NCBI GenBank assembly: GCA_945787445.1
Contig: CALZHT010000009.1
Span: 1-64,000 of the forward strand
Origin: an uncultured Desulfobulbaceae bacterium
GTDB taxonomy: Bacteria > Desulfobacterota > Desulfobulbia > Desulfobulbales > CALZHT01
Length of the DNA stretch: 64,000 nt
Reading direction: 5' to 3'
Shown piece after piece: positions 1 through 10,116 of this stretch (position 1 is its first letter; each line of letters starts with the position of its first letter). The notes under the pieces are model-generated. The model made no database searches. It saw only the letters and a list, made by a program, of their open reading frames with translations, and was not told the DNA's origin. The position numbers were made by a program, and so were the translations under genes.

Positions 1-2
1 TC

Positions 3-485
3 GGCCATCCGGCCTGCGGACGCTTCGTGCAGGGACTTTCGGTCCATCAAAAAAACGGAGTGGCGTTTGTGCCGATTTACCGACGCGATGACGCCGGCGA
101 AATGCGGTTTCTCCGCATGCTGCTGGACCGAATAGGCGGCACCTCGTTTCGCCTCGACACGCGTGGTCGCGCAATTCGCAGGATCGCTCATCTTTTAAGG
201 CGGCACGCAGGTTTTTTTTTCAGGCATGGCCTTCCTTACGCTTTGCGGCTGGCGCTACGCGCCGGGACGCTACGCGCTCGCTATTTCTGTATCGTAAGCC
301 ATCATTTCATGAACACAGCCGAGCTCTCCTCACCTAAGGGTATTGAGCGGCGGTCCGCATGCGTGTTTCGCGTGCCCATCAAGGGTCGTCTGGAGCCCAT
401 GTGCGCCTCCAACGCCAGCGGAATGCGCGCGCGCTTTTACGAATCGGCGCAAAGGGTGACAACGCCGGAGATAACAACACTATGA
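3..485 (+). CDS. Radical SAM protein, C-terminal part (5' truncated by window edge), Tes/MJ0619-like
   Basis: Frame open from base 3; translation GHPACGRFVQGLSVHQKNGVAFVPIYRRDD... ending ...CVFRVPIKGRLEPMCASNASGMRARFYES, resembling the Cys-containing C-terminal part of MJ0619-type radical SAM proteins. Overlaps the next CDS by ATGA. Confidence 0.5.
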   Translation, partial: GHPACGRFVQGLSVHQKNGVAFVPIYRRDDAGEMRFLRMLLDRIGGTSFRLDTRGRAIRRIAHLLRRHAGFFFRHGLPYALRLALRAGTLRARYFCIVSHHFMNTAELSSPKGIERRSACVFRVPIKGRLEPMCASNASGMRARFYESAQRVTTPEITTL

Positions 486-1165
486 GTCATTGGGGTCTTT
501 TCACCTCCGCCGGTGCTGTGACGGCCGTACTCTGGCTCCTGCGGCACCGCAACGGCCTCGGTCTCACCCAAAACGAATTCTGGGCCGGCATCTGGACGAT
601 TGTTATCGGCGGCATTGTGGGCGCCAAGCTCCTCTTTCTTATCCTGGGATGGGAGCATTACGCGCGCGGCGAGTTGCGCTTCTGGGCCGATTTCGGTGTC
701 GGCTTCGTCTTTTTCGGTGGCCTTATCGGTGCCGTCGCCGCAAGTCTTATTTTTGCCCATGTCCGGGGGCTAAGATTCATGCGAGGTGCGGACTACTTCG
801 CCGTTGCGATTCCCATTGGCCACGCGATCGGCCGAATCGGGTGTTTTTTAACCGGCTGTTGTGCAGGCCGTTCACCCCACCCCGTCCAACTGTACGAATC
901 CTTAGGATTGGCGCTGATCGCTTGGGCGTGCCGCGGTGCCCTCACACTTGTCGAATCAGGGACAGCCAAACGTGGCACTGCATTTCGCTGCTATCTAGTC
1001 CTTTATGGGATTTTACGCATTCTACTCGACCCGCTTCGCGCAGACGGCCGTCCGGAGAGACTTCTCGGGTTATCTCATCAGCAGTTGATCGCACTTCTGA
1101 TCGTCGTGGTCGCGTTCGTCTGGCACAAATCAACCCTTCCTCGTAGTTCGGAGTTGCGCTCATAA
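482..1165 (+). CDS. Prolipoprotein diacylglyceryl transferase (Lgt)-like membrane protein, divergent
   Basis: Multi-TM; FGGLIGAVAASLIFAHVRGLRFMRGADYFAVAIPIGHAIGRIGCFLTGCCAGR matches the Lgt core; C-terminal LxxLYGxLRxxLDPLR-like segment. Canonical HGG is replaced by FGG. Confidence 0.8.
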   Translation: MSHWGLFTSAGAVTAVLWLLRHRNGLGLTQNEFWAGIWTIVIGGIVGAKLLFLILGWEHYARGELRFWADFGVGFVFFGGLIGAVAASLIFAHVRGLRFMRGADYFAVAIPIGHAIGRIGCFLTGCCAGRSPHPVQLYESLGLALIAWACRGALTLVESGTAKRGTAFRCYLVLYGILRILLDPLRADGRPERLLGLSHQQLIALLIVVVAFVWHKSTLPRSSELRS

Positions 1166-1576
1166 ACGGACCAGGTCACCACAAATGTAACCCTCCAAAT
1201 TTATTGGGGGTTGTACTGAACAATTACAGTGAAAAACAAGTATATACTCCGGATTTTGGACTTGGGGGGGCGTCCGTAAGTATTTATATAACTTAATGTT
1301 TTGTCATAAAGGATATCTGGGCATATGTATGCTAGCATACTCAGGTTAGACCGATTAGGTTCACCCGAGCTCACAACAAGACAAGGAACACAGACACCTG
1401 AGATGTGCGACTTTCACCGGAGTGATTGTAAGAGCTTTGGAGGGGGTGCCCAAAATATTAAGCTTTGAAGCGACGCTGGTTATTGCCGCCGTTCAACCTA
1501 AAATTGCTACTATAATGGTAAAAATATTTCTTTTTAGTATGGCTGAGATAGCCAGCATACACCAAGAAAATCAAAG

Positions 1577-1617
1577 GCCAGGCTAGAGATAAAAAATCTC
1601 AGTCTGGCTTTTTTCTT
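1577..1617 (+). terminator. Rho-independent terminator
   Basis: GCCAGGCTAGAGATaaaaaATCTCAGTCTGGC followed by TTTTTTC. Confidence 0.75.
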
Positions 1618-1941
1618 TCTGGTCTGAAAAATTACTTGGAAATTCTTTGAGTTGTCAGGTAAAGATGAACAATATAAACCTGATAGAAAACCGGAAGACC
1701 GCCGGATCATCTATTTTGGTAAGTTATTTATTACGTGTAGTGTTCACAAATCGATTCCAGATGGTGGCAACATATCTTTAATCTAAGTCAACTCAATATG
1801 TACGGAAGTTATGTTGAATTGGGGCAGATTCAAGATGGTGCCCGGATTTTTTTGAAAGGCTGAAAAAGCAATTTCCTATCACTTCATAACCTTTTATAAA
1901 CATATCTACAGAAATCCAAAATAATTTCACGGGAGGGTTCC

Positions 1942-2798
1942 ATGCAAACAAAAAAATATTTACTCTTATCTCTTCTTTTATTGTTGTCATGTTATTTTTT
2001 TACTGCGCCTGTTCATGCAGGATGGATTATGGAAAATAATGATGGAAGCACCACCTATATTGATAAAGGCAAAATCAAATCAGAATACGCCAGTGACGGA
2101 ATGGATTTTTCACATATAATCGATGCCAACAAGGGTCTGATCACAATGGTAGATAAAAACAGGAAAATATACGGAACAGGTACGCCCGCTGAATATTGTA
2201 AAGCTACCAAGACCTTTGCCAATGAAATACAGGAACAGATGCTGGCAGGGTTGCCTCCTGAGCAGAGAAGGATGATGAAGGAGCAGATGAAGCAGTTTCA
2301 GCAGATGCCAAAGTCGGCTCCCATGGAGAGCCTGTTGTATCAATAAAAAAGAGAGGCAACAGTGATGTAATCGCAGGTCACAAAACAGATAAATATACCG
2401 TTCTTGTAAATGGTGATACATATCAGGATATCTGGATTGCGTCAGATATATCAATGGATGATGAGATGAAGAAACACGGGCTTGATAAGTTTAATTTAAT
2501 CCAGAAACGCATGGACAAATGCATGGAAGGTTCAGAGCAGGAAATCGGAATGATGGCCGATCCTCTTGACTCACCTGAATATAAAAAACTTACGGAAAAA
2601 GGGTTTGTCATGAGAGAAGTATATTACACTGGCGGATTTGCCGGTGCCAGAGGCAATGAAACACAAGAAGTGGTCAGGCTTGAGAAGAAATCAATCTCTG
2701 ATCCGGAATTTAAAATATCGGCCGATTACAAAAAAGTCCCTATCAAAGAACTGCTTAAGAGCATGATGGGAGATAATTCCATGATGGGTGATCAATAA
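1942..2798 (+). pseudogene. Exported DUF4412-like protein interrupted by a frameshift near 2310-2340
   Basis: ORF 1942-2346 has a signal peptide and AGWIMENNDGSTTYIDKGKIKSE; the other frame continues PVVSIKKRGNSDVIAGHKTDKYTVLVNGDTYQDIWIASDI... to 2798 without a stop. Confidence 0.6.
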
Positions 2799-2971
2799 AT
2801 AGTATGAAATGAATAAAAACATCTATTCATAAAAGACCGGTCATCAGGAAGATCCTAAGACATTTGAATTTATGGCAAGAGGAACTTCCGCGAGGCAGGG
2901 CATCGCTCAAGCAGGGAAAAGAAAACATTTACGAGCAGTATGATGATGGGCTGTCCCTGTCCTAAACACCA

Positions 2972-3001
2972 AAGCCCTGACGTGAAAGCGTTGGGGCTTT
3001 A
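2972..3001 (+). terminator. Probable terminator hairpin
   Basis: AAAGCCCTGACGtgaaagCGTTGGGGCTTT stem. Confidence 0.5.
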
Positions 3002-3143
3002 TTCATTACTGCTATTCATCTGGGTTCTGCCCATCAAAACCAAATGCAGCGATGAACACTATCCATATGAAATCGTTATATTTTAAACGGGATTGCTATT
3101 GCCATTATAACTTTAAACATAAACCATCAAGACAATTATTCTC

Positions 3144-3335
3144 ATGGAACTAGGATATAACCAGGCCGCACTCATTCTCGAAGCCAATGATGAAGGTGAA
3201 ATCTCTGTCAATTTAGCCGCTCATGATTCCGCTCATGATTCTGAAAATTTAGCTGCTGCGATATGTCAGATAATTGCTCGGAAATTGACCCAAGATGAAA
3301 AATTTCAATCGGAGATAATGGATGCTCTTGAATGA
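3144..3335 (+). CDS. Small hypothetical protein (63 aa)
   Basis: Isolated ORF with acidic composition; no recognised family. Confidence 0.35.
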   Translation: MELGYNQAALILEANDEGEISVNLAAHDSAHDSENLAAAICQIIARKLTQDEKFQSEIMDALE

Positions 3336-3765
3336 AATCAAAGTTACGTATAGCTCCCTAAATGTTTGCCTACATAATAATCAACATATCAATATTTAAT
3401 TCTGATTAGTACTCTCCCAAAAAAATCTATTTTCTTTACACTATTTATGGTTGGCGTATTGAGTCATTAATATGTTATGTTCCCTTGAGATTCTGGGTGC
3501 TGGCATAAACCGAAATCAAAATCATATTACTATGTAGAACGTTATTGACTTAGTTGACAAAATTCTTAGTTTTCGGGTCTTTATTCTTGAAATCAAAACG
3601 GGCTCTTCTCATGTAAATCGGTGTATAATAAACTCGAACATCTCACAAGACTTAGTTTGCATGATGTTATCGGTTCCGCGGACGGGGTAATAAAAACCGT
3701 AATAAATCTTTGAACGATAAGCGGATTCACCTTTTAGAAGTGTATCCAACAACGTGAGACAACTC

Positions 3766-5043
3766 ATGAAGACATATGATTGCATCATCGTTGGCACCGG
3801 TCCAGCCGGACTGGGAGCCGCATTTCGTCTTAACGATCAAAAGCCTGTCTTAAAGATACTAATAATTGATAAAGAAAAGCTCTGCACCGGAGGCCTCAGG
3901 CACGACTGCAAGATGAATTTTACATACCCGGTAGGATTCCCGGTAGACTGCTGGAGCAGCAAGCAGGCGGAACATTATCTGCCGATGGTCATTGAACGCC
4001 TCAATCCTGAATTTATGCAGAGGATCGAGCTTGAAACCTATCGACGGCGGGCAGAACGACTAGGGGTGAGCCTGCTCGACATCCGTCAGAGCCATCTGGG
4101 AACTGATGGTGGTCTCCAGCTTATCGAACGTCTCATGGCAGAGCTTGCCGAGCGCGATGTTGATGTGAGTCTGGGGGAGACTGTAAAAGACGTTGATCCT
4201 GTTGCCAGACGAATTATTACCAACCACCGGGAGATCGGCTACAAGGATCTTATTCTGGCACCCGGAAGAGGGGGGTTCCGCTTCCTGCAGAATGTGATGG
4301 CAAAAGCCGCTGTTCCATTCCTTGACAATATTGTCGATATTGGTATCAGGATCGAGACCCGAGAAGAGCGCTTTTCCATTGTCAAAGACTATTATGATCC
4401 CAAGTTCAATTTTCCAGGAAAAGTGCGCACCTTTTGTACCAATAGTGGTGCTTCTTACGTCGTCAAGGAACGTTACGAAACTAGGGAAGGACGTGAATAC
4501 TTCAGCATCAATGGACACGCCTACAGCAATTCCCGCCCCCGAAACGGGCTGGTCAATTTCGCTTTGCTCAAGACAGTGAGATTGACCGAGCCTTTGGCCA
4601 GCGGCCAGGAATTTGCCGAAATGCTTGGTTGCCAGGCCATGCTTCTCGGAGGGAACAATCCACTCATGCAACGGGTAGGCGACTTTCGCTTGGGCAAACG
4701 GTCGGAGGCTAGGACCTTTTGCGGCGATTTATATGATTTTGAACCGACATTATCAGATTGTACGTGCGGTGACATCAGCCTGGCAACTCCCGCCAAAATT
4801 TTACGGCCCATTTGGAATTCCATGAAACTACTGGACACCATCGTGCCGGGGGTCATGCATCCCGGCACTATTATGTATTATCCTGAAATCAAGCTCTACG
4901 CCAATAAACCAAGGTTTTTCGACGAGCATTTTCAGGCGGCAGAACATATTTACATGGTGGGAGACGGAGCGGGTACCAGTAGGGGAATCACTGCAGCCTG
5001 GGCCAGTGCGATAAGAGCAGCAGACGGCATCCTCGCCTCATAA
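3766..5043 (+). CDS. NAD(P)/FAD-dependent oxidoreductase
   Basis: N-terminal MKTYDCIIVGTGPAGLGAAFRL Rossmann/FAD motif and C-terminal IYMVGDGAGTSRGITAAWASAIRAADGI. Confidence 0.85.
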   Translation: MKTYDCIIVGTGPAGLGAAFRLNDQKPVLKILIIDKEKLCTGGLRHDCKMNFTYPVGFPVDCWSSKQAEHYLPMVIERLNPEFMQRIELETYRRRAERLGVSLLDIRQSHLGTDGGLQLIERLMAELAERDVDVSLGETVKDVDPVARRIITNHREIGYKDLILAPGRGGFRFLQNVMAKAAVPFLDNIVDIGIRIETREERFSIVKDYYDPKFNFPGKVRTFCTNSGASYVVKERYETREGREYFSINGHAYSNSRPRNGLVNFALLKTVRLTEPLASGQEFAEMLGCQAMLLGGNNPLMQRVGDFRLGKRSEARTFCGDLYDFEPTLSDCTCGDISLATPAKILRPIWNSMKLLDTIVPGVMHPGTIMYYPEIKLYANKPRFFDEHFQAAEHIYMVGDGAGTSRGITAAWASAIRAADGILAS

Positions 5044-5329
5044 TCTCACCTGGAAAAGGCTTATCAAAGTAGTAGCCATCAGAACGAGATCCAACTAAGA
5101 ATTGGGCATAAACCGGATAATATCGATCGATACGTTGTTGGGTTAACAGATCCTCAGCCATGCTTAAAGTATGCTTATAGTATGAATATATAGAGCAACC
5201 CTCTGCCAAAAGGAGGTACTGGCAGGGCTAAGAATAGAATCCAATTTCAGAATGGCATGGAGATACCCGATTTCATAGAGCGATACGAAAGCGAGGAATA
5301 ATGACGTCACGAATTGGTCGAGGTGAATT

Positions 5330-6868
5330 ATGAAAGTATTTGCAAAAAGATGTTTAGCTATCGCAGCAAGTATCAATACATTAACATTTGTATTCGTTCT
5401 GCTGCTTATTTTTAATCAGCAGGCATGTACAAATAGTAATGAGGATGAGGCAAGGATCAATTCTGCAGTTTTCGTAGAGAATCCGGATTTTGTGTTTGCG
5501 CAGCGAGCTTCTCTCAGTGTTGACCAGATCGATCAGTTGAGTATGGTTTCTTATACCATATCAACCAAGCCCGGGAATGTGAGTGAAGATGTACACGTTT
5601 CATATACGATGGATTATTTGCAGAGAATTGGGGCAGTTGACTTTGGGAACCAATCTCTGACATTCTCTGTTTTCGGACTTTATGCGGATTATGAAAATTT
5701 GGTTTCCATTGAACTGCGCTATGCAGATGGTATTGTCAGCAGCTCTGAATTCAGTATCATTACCAGGGCCTTTCAATCAGAAAGCCCTTTGCCCGAAATT
5801 ACCGTTAACCACATAGAACCTTTGGTGCCACTGAGTTTTATCTTAATTCGCTCTCTGCCTGAATCGCCCATCATTATTGATGTCGATGGTGAAACTCGTT
5901 GGCAAGCGCCCAATGTGGGAGCAAGCACGCGCGCGGCGTATTTTGATGGTGCAGAATTCTTCGTTGGCCTGGCTTTCAGCAATGGTCTGTATCGTATGTC
6001 GTGGAATGGAGAGTCGGAAGCATACACAATCGGAGACGATCGGTATGGAAGTTCTCATCACAATATCGAAAAAGGCAAGGTCGGCCTGCTGAATACGATT
6101 ACCTTCATCGATGGCAATATCGATCGCCCGGAGTCCGTGTTAATCGAAATGGAGAAAACCGGGGAGATAATAAAACATTGGGATTTTGATCAAATTCTTT
6201 CTGATTATATCGTCTCGAACGGCGAAGACCCGAGCGGATTGGTGCAGAACGGAGTCGACTGGTTTCATATGAACTCCGCCATATATGATGCGTCTGACGA
6301 TAGTATTATTGTCTCTAGTCGAGAGAACTTTGTGATCAAGGTAGATTACAACACCGGAAACATTAAATGGATCTTAGGTAATCAGGATAAGTTGTGGTAC
6401 AGCAATTTTCCTAACAGTTTGCAGCAAGTAGCCCTGCAAGTCACGGGTAATGCCCCGATTGGGCAGCATTCCCTGTCCGTAACGGCCGATGGTCGCCGTC
6501 TCATGTTGTTTAATAATGGTTTGGGGCATGTGATCTTACCTGATATCGGTGATAGTCGAACTTTCAGTAGCGTATCCATATATGAGATCGATACGGTTTT
6601 GGGAACGGCCCATGAAGTCTGGAGCTTTGATAAGCAGCAAGAAATATATTCAAATGTCTGTTCAAGCGCGTATCGTACAATCCAAGGCGACATCTTGATC
6701 AATTATGCGACATCTGAGTTTCGCCAGGTAGCTCGTTTATTGGTAGTTAATGATGACATGGAAGTATTATTTGATGCAGCCATACCAAAGCGTCCACAAG
6801 ATAGCACAGCGTGCCGAACGGCGTATAGCGTTGAAGAGATCGTGTTGGATGGGTTGATATTTGATTAG
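5330..6868 (+). CDS. Arylsulfotransferase (ASST)-family protein, exported
   Basis: Signal-like N-terminus; WFHMNSAIYDASDDSIIVSSRENFVIKVDYNTGNIKWILG and IGQHSLSVTADGRRLMLFNNG match the ASST propeller signature. Confidence 0.8.
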   Translation: MKVFAKRCLAIAASINTLTFVFVLLLIFNQQACTNSNEDEARINSAVFVENPDFVFAQRASLSVDQIDQLSMVSYTISTKPGNVSEDVHVSYTMDYLQRIGAVDFGNQSLTFSVFGLYADYENLVSIELRYADGIVSSSEFSIITRAFQSESPLPEITVNHIEPLVPLSFILIRSLPESPIIIDVDGETRWQAPNVGASTRAAYFDGAEFFVGLAFSNGLYRMSWNGESEAYTIGDDRYGSSHHNIEKGKVGLLNTITFIDGNIDRPESVLIEMEKTGEIIKHWDFDQILSDYIVSNGEDPSGLVQNGVDWFHMNSAIYDASDDSIIVSSRENFVIKVDYNTGNIKWILGNQDKLWYSNFPNSLQQVALQVTGNAPIGQHSLSVTADGRRLMLFNNGLGHVILPDIGDSRTFSSVSIYEIDTVLGTAHEVWSFDKQQEIYSNVCSSAYRTIQGDILINYATSEFRQVARLLVVNDDMEVLFDAAIPKRPQDSTACRTAYSVEEIVLDGLIFD

Positions 6869-6945
6869 CAGGCTGTCGTTCGCAAAAAACGGTTCATATT
6901 GAAATTACTGATTATCACTGAAAATTGAAAGGACAGGTGGCTATT

Positions 6946-7164
6946 ATGATCCGAGTACCAGCTCATAGAGAACCAACTCATCCTGGGGAAATGCTATTAG
7001 AAGAATTTCTTGTTCCCATGGGAGTTACACAAAGAGAACTATCCAAGGCAATTCATGTGCCATATCAAAGAATAAATGAAATCGTTAATAAGAAAAGAGG
7101 TATCACGCCAAGCACTGCGTTACGTCTCGCTAAATTCTTTGGAAAAAGAATTAAAAACTATTAA
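6946..7164 (+). pseudogene. HigA-family XRE antitoxin, C-terminally truncated
   Basis: MIRVPAHREPTHPGEMLLEEFLVPMGVTQRELSKAIHVPYQRINEIVNKKRGITPSTALRLAKFFG is a canonical HigA HTH; the usual FWLNLQ..YDL tail is missing and no higB toxin ORF is upstream. Confidence 0.6.
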
Positions 7165-7279
7165 GCCTTTCAAGTTGGAAAAAGTAGCATAGTATTTAAT
7201 CAAATTCCCCCCAAACATGGCGCTGCACAGGGATTGCCAGCACTGGAGCGCTGACAACCAAACGAACAGGTTACCCTAT

Positions 7280-7678
7280 ATGGACCCAGCTATATTGCAA
7301 TTCATCGGTATACTCCATGGCGACATCACCAGCCGTGAGGACGCCCCTAAAAACTTCGATGAGTCAGAGAGAGTCGGTACTTTGGAGATTTATCCTGAAT
7401 ATCAAGATGGTCTTGACGGCGTTGAACCCGGTCAGACTATCGTGGTGCTTTTCTGGCTTCATCAGGCTGTCCGGGATATTCTGAAGGTCTACCCGCGGGG
7501 AGACAGGTCGCGAGGACTGCGCGGCGTCTTTGCTACCCGCAGCCCGATGCGGCCCAACCCTATCGCGATTTCAGAACTGCAAGTCCTGGCCATCCACGGC
7601 AATCTATTGGATGTTTCAGGGCTGGACATTCTGGACGGCACACCCATACTTGATATCAAGAAGAAGATCAGCCGGTGA
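7280..7678 (+). CDS. TrmO/TsaA-domain (UPF0066) tRNA methyltransferase-like protein
   Basis: IGILHGDITSREDAPKN...VLFWLHQAVRDILKVYPRGD..RGLRGVFATRSPMRPNPIAISELQVLAIHGNLLDVSGLDILDGTPILDIK. Confidence 0.85.
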   Translation: MDPAILQFIGILHGDITSREDAPKNFDESERVGTLEIYPEYQDGLDGVEPGQTIVVLFWLHQAVRDILKVYPRGDRSRGLRGVFATRSPMRPNPIAISELQVLAIHGNLLDVSGLDILDGTPILDIKKKISR

Positions 7679-7717
7679 GAACTGAAGCGCTTTTTCTCAA
7701 CACGGGATTTTCATCGT

Positions 7718-8057
7718 ATGAAAACTAAACAGGCAGTCCTTGTTTTACTGGTATTAATATATAGTTCATGTGGTGGCGGTAGCGGAGTGTTTGACGCCTT
7801 TGAGACTACGTTAACCATATCCGATCAAAATGGAGAAACAGCGACAACCTTCGCTCAAGGGCAATCCATTAGATTTACAATTAATTTATATGGATGTAAC
7901 TGATAACCAATAACGGCACAATCCTTCCCCGTGGCACATTCATTGCCAAAGCATATATCGGGAAATTACTAACCGATGGATCAAGTTCAACTGGCGGCAT
8001 AGGGGGCAACAGGTCTCAGTTTGTAGCAAATTCAATAACAAACAATATCATCTGACA
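7718..8057 (+). pseudogene. Degraded BsuPI-like lipoprotein gene
   Basis: Lipobox-like ORF 7718-7903 (SSCGGG...TLTISDQNGETATTFAQGQSIRFTINL); another frame downstream reads NNGTILPRGTFIAKAYIGKLL, resembling the C-terminal end of the same domain. Confidence 0.4.
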
Positions 8058-8320
8058 ATTTACTAAGGGGGCGAGGCTGTCACGATTAAAAGAAAGCGTG
8101 ATGCGTAATACCAGCCTCAACTCAATAATAATTCCCTACGGTGTGTTGTGCGCCTATATTATGGTTGAAAAAAATGAAAAAATATTTAATATAACTATGT
8201 TTAAATTTTAGATATAAAGTATTGTTTTCAAGTAAAGCTTCAATCTTTACTTGACATAAAATGAATATTAATTACTGTTAATATCATAGGGAAGATGCAT
8301 CGTACCAGGGGGGAAATACC

Positions 8321-8692
8321 ATGGAAAATCAAACCAGAAACAGGTTTATTATATTTGCTTTTGTTGCCGCTTTTTTACTTTTGGCCAGTGGGCAAGTACT
8401 CGCAATGGGGCTGGGGGCTCCGGTTATCAATCTCAAAATGAAATATTCCAGCAGGGGCAAGATAGGTCCGGTTGTTTTTCCGCACTTGACGCACCAGAAA
8501 GTTCTGAAATGCGAAGAATGCCATAATCCCGGAACCCTCAACTTTGAGATCAGGAAACAGTACGGCATGGGTAATGATTTTCATGAAAAATTCTGCTTTC
8601 CCTGCCACGAAAAGATGGATGTGCCGGACGGCAAGGTCTGCACCAATTGTCATAAAAGCGAGAAGAAAAAGAAGACCGCTTTGGTAAAATGA
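8321..8692 (+). CDS. Small periplasmic multiheme cytochrome c (three CxxCH)
   Basis: Signal peptide plus CEECH, CFPCH and CTNCH motifs; cytochrome c7/c3-like. Confidence 0.85.
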   Translation: MENQTRNRFIIFAFVAAFLLLASGQVLAMGLGAPVINLKMKYSSRGKIGPVVFPHLTHQKVLKCEECHNPGTLNFEIRKQYGMGNDFHEKFCFPCHEKMDVPDGKVCTNCHKSEKKKKTALVK

Positions 8693-9183
8693 ACTACTCT
8701 GCGGCCCTGTTTACGAGGAACTTCGATTCCTCGTACTGGGTACAAGTGTCTCCCAGGATGCTCCCGGATTTTTGAGGCTCCTGTAATATTACCTTACCTT
8801 AATTTTCAATCCTGTCTGTGAATTGATGTCCAATTGGAACAGCTGTTTCTCCATTATCCTTGACTAAAATTATTGCTTGATCTGTTCTGAATATCCGTTG
8901 GATTTTTTCAAACCGGTGGGCCGTAGAAGGTTTTCATTTTGAATTCTGCTTACCATCATTTCTAAGGTACCTAACGTTACGAAGTAAAATCTGTTGATTT
9001 TTCATTTGTCTGTCATTTCTCGCTGTGCTCGAAATGACAAGGGAGTCTTAAGCGAGAAAAAAATAGCCTAGTTATAGTGGTATTCAGGTTTTGAATTGGT
9101 CCGGCAGAATAAGCGGCGCAAAATTTATTATGGGCAAGGGATAGGCTTGACCGAGCCCCCTGGTTTTTGGATTGTTCAACATA

Positions 9184-10116
9184 TCATATAGTGCGGCAGA
9201 GCCGGCCGAAGCCGCCGGGATTAAAACCCGAGGCCCAGAAAATAGTGCCTTGTTTAAAATCAGCAAACCAATAGCCACCAGGCAACCGCTGGCTGTTCAG
9301 AAAAACAAAAGGCTGCGCCTTGGAAAAACAAGGATGAATATGCAGTCCTTTCGCATTGACGGCCGATTCCATAAGCGATGAGGCCTCTTCAAGGGCTGGA
9401 AGGCGCCAGTCACTATAGCCTGCAAAGGATTTTTGGTTTAAGGCGGTCACGTTGTTAAGCATTGTACGAATGGTGTTGATGTCAAAACCGCCCCTTTGCC
9501 ACATGAGGCCGGTGGCCAGATCGCTTACCGTCAAACCGTCCCCGTTATCAACCAGATAATTGGTAAAGGCACCTTGCGGATTATGTTTACTGTCGAAAAA
9601 ATTATATTTTTTAACAATAGCCGGCAGCTCCTCGTCAGTGATATTGCCCGGGTTATTTTCAAGTACGGTTTTTTCAATATCCGGATGGGCTTGGCCCGTT
9701 CCCGGCAGGTCGGTTGACATGTCCTCCACTTCCAGGCCGCTGGCCACCGGGGTAATTTTTGATGCGTCGTCTGTTTCCAATACAGTATCAATCAGCCATT
9801 GTTTAAGCTCGTCATCAATGGCATAACTCTGATCAAGACCGGACGTTTTTCCCTGGTCGGCGACACAGTGGTCGATCATTTCCTGGGGTGCATCTATTTC
9901 TGCCAGGACTCTGGCATATTTTACACCCCGCTCCATGAGGTACAGTTTTGCCGGCTCTTCCCCGCCATCGATGAAAAAATAATAAAATCGTTCATTGAGG
10001 CTGCGTACCCGGAGCCGGCTCCCCCAACTTTCAAACATGGTGAAGGTCAAGGCCGGCGTTATCTCCCAGTCGATTGCCTTCTTGCCTGGTATACCAAGTT
10101 TTTCAAAAACACCCAT
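9184..10116 (-). CDS. DUF1566 (Lcl C-terminal domain) protein
   Basis: VSDLATGLMWQRGG...SFAGYSDWRLPALEEASSLME...GGYWFADFKQGTIFWASGF...GRLCR. Confidence 0.75.
   Translation of the reverse strand: MGVFEKLGIPGKKAIDWEITPALTFTMFESWGSRLRVRSLNERFYYFFIDGGEEPAKLYLMERGVKYARVLAEIDAPQEMIDHCVADQGKTSGLDQSYAIDDELKQWLIDTVLETDDASKITPVASGLEVEDMSTDLPGTGQAHPDIEKTVLENNPGNITDEELPAIVKKYNFFDSKHNPQGAFTNYLVDNGDGLTVSDLATGLMWQRGGFDINTIRTMLNNVTALNQKSFAGYSDWRLPALEEASSLMESAVNAKGLHIHPCFSKAQPFVFLNSQRLPGGYWFADFKQGTIFWASGFNPGGFGRLCRTI

Noticed and set aside
437-760. Minus-strand and alternate-frame ORFs overlapping the Lgt-like gene (437-760, 490-1146, 942-1163)
   Set aside because: Shadow ORFs of a GC-rich coding region; only the 482-1165 frame has a recognisable family.
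4060-4671. 203-aa minus ORF opposite the FAD oxidoreductase
   Set aside because: Antisense shadow; no signal or family, while the plus frame has clear FAD motifs.
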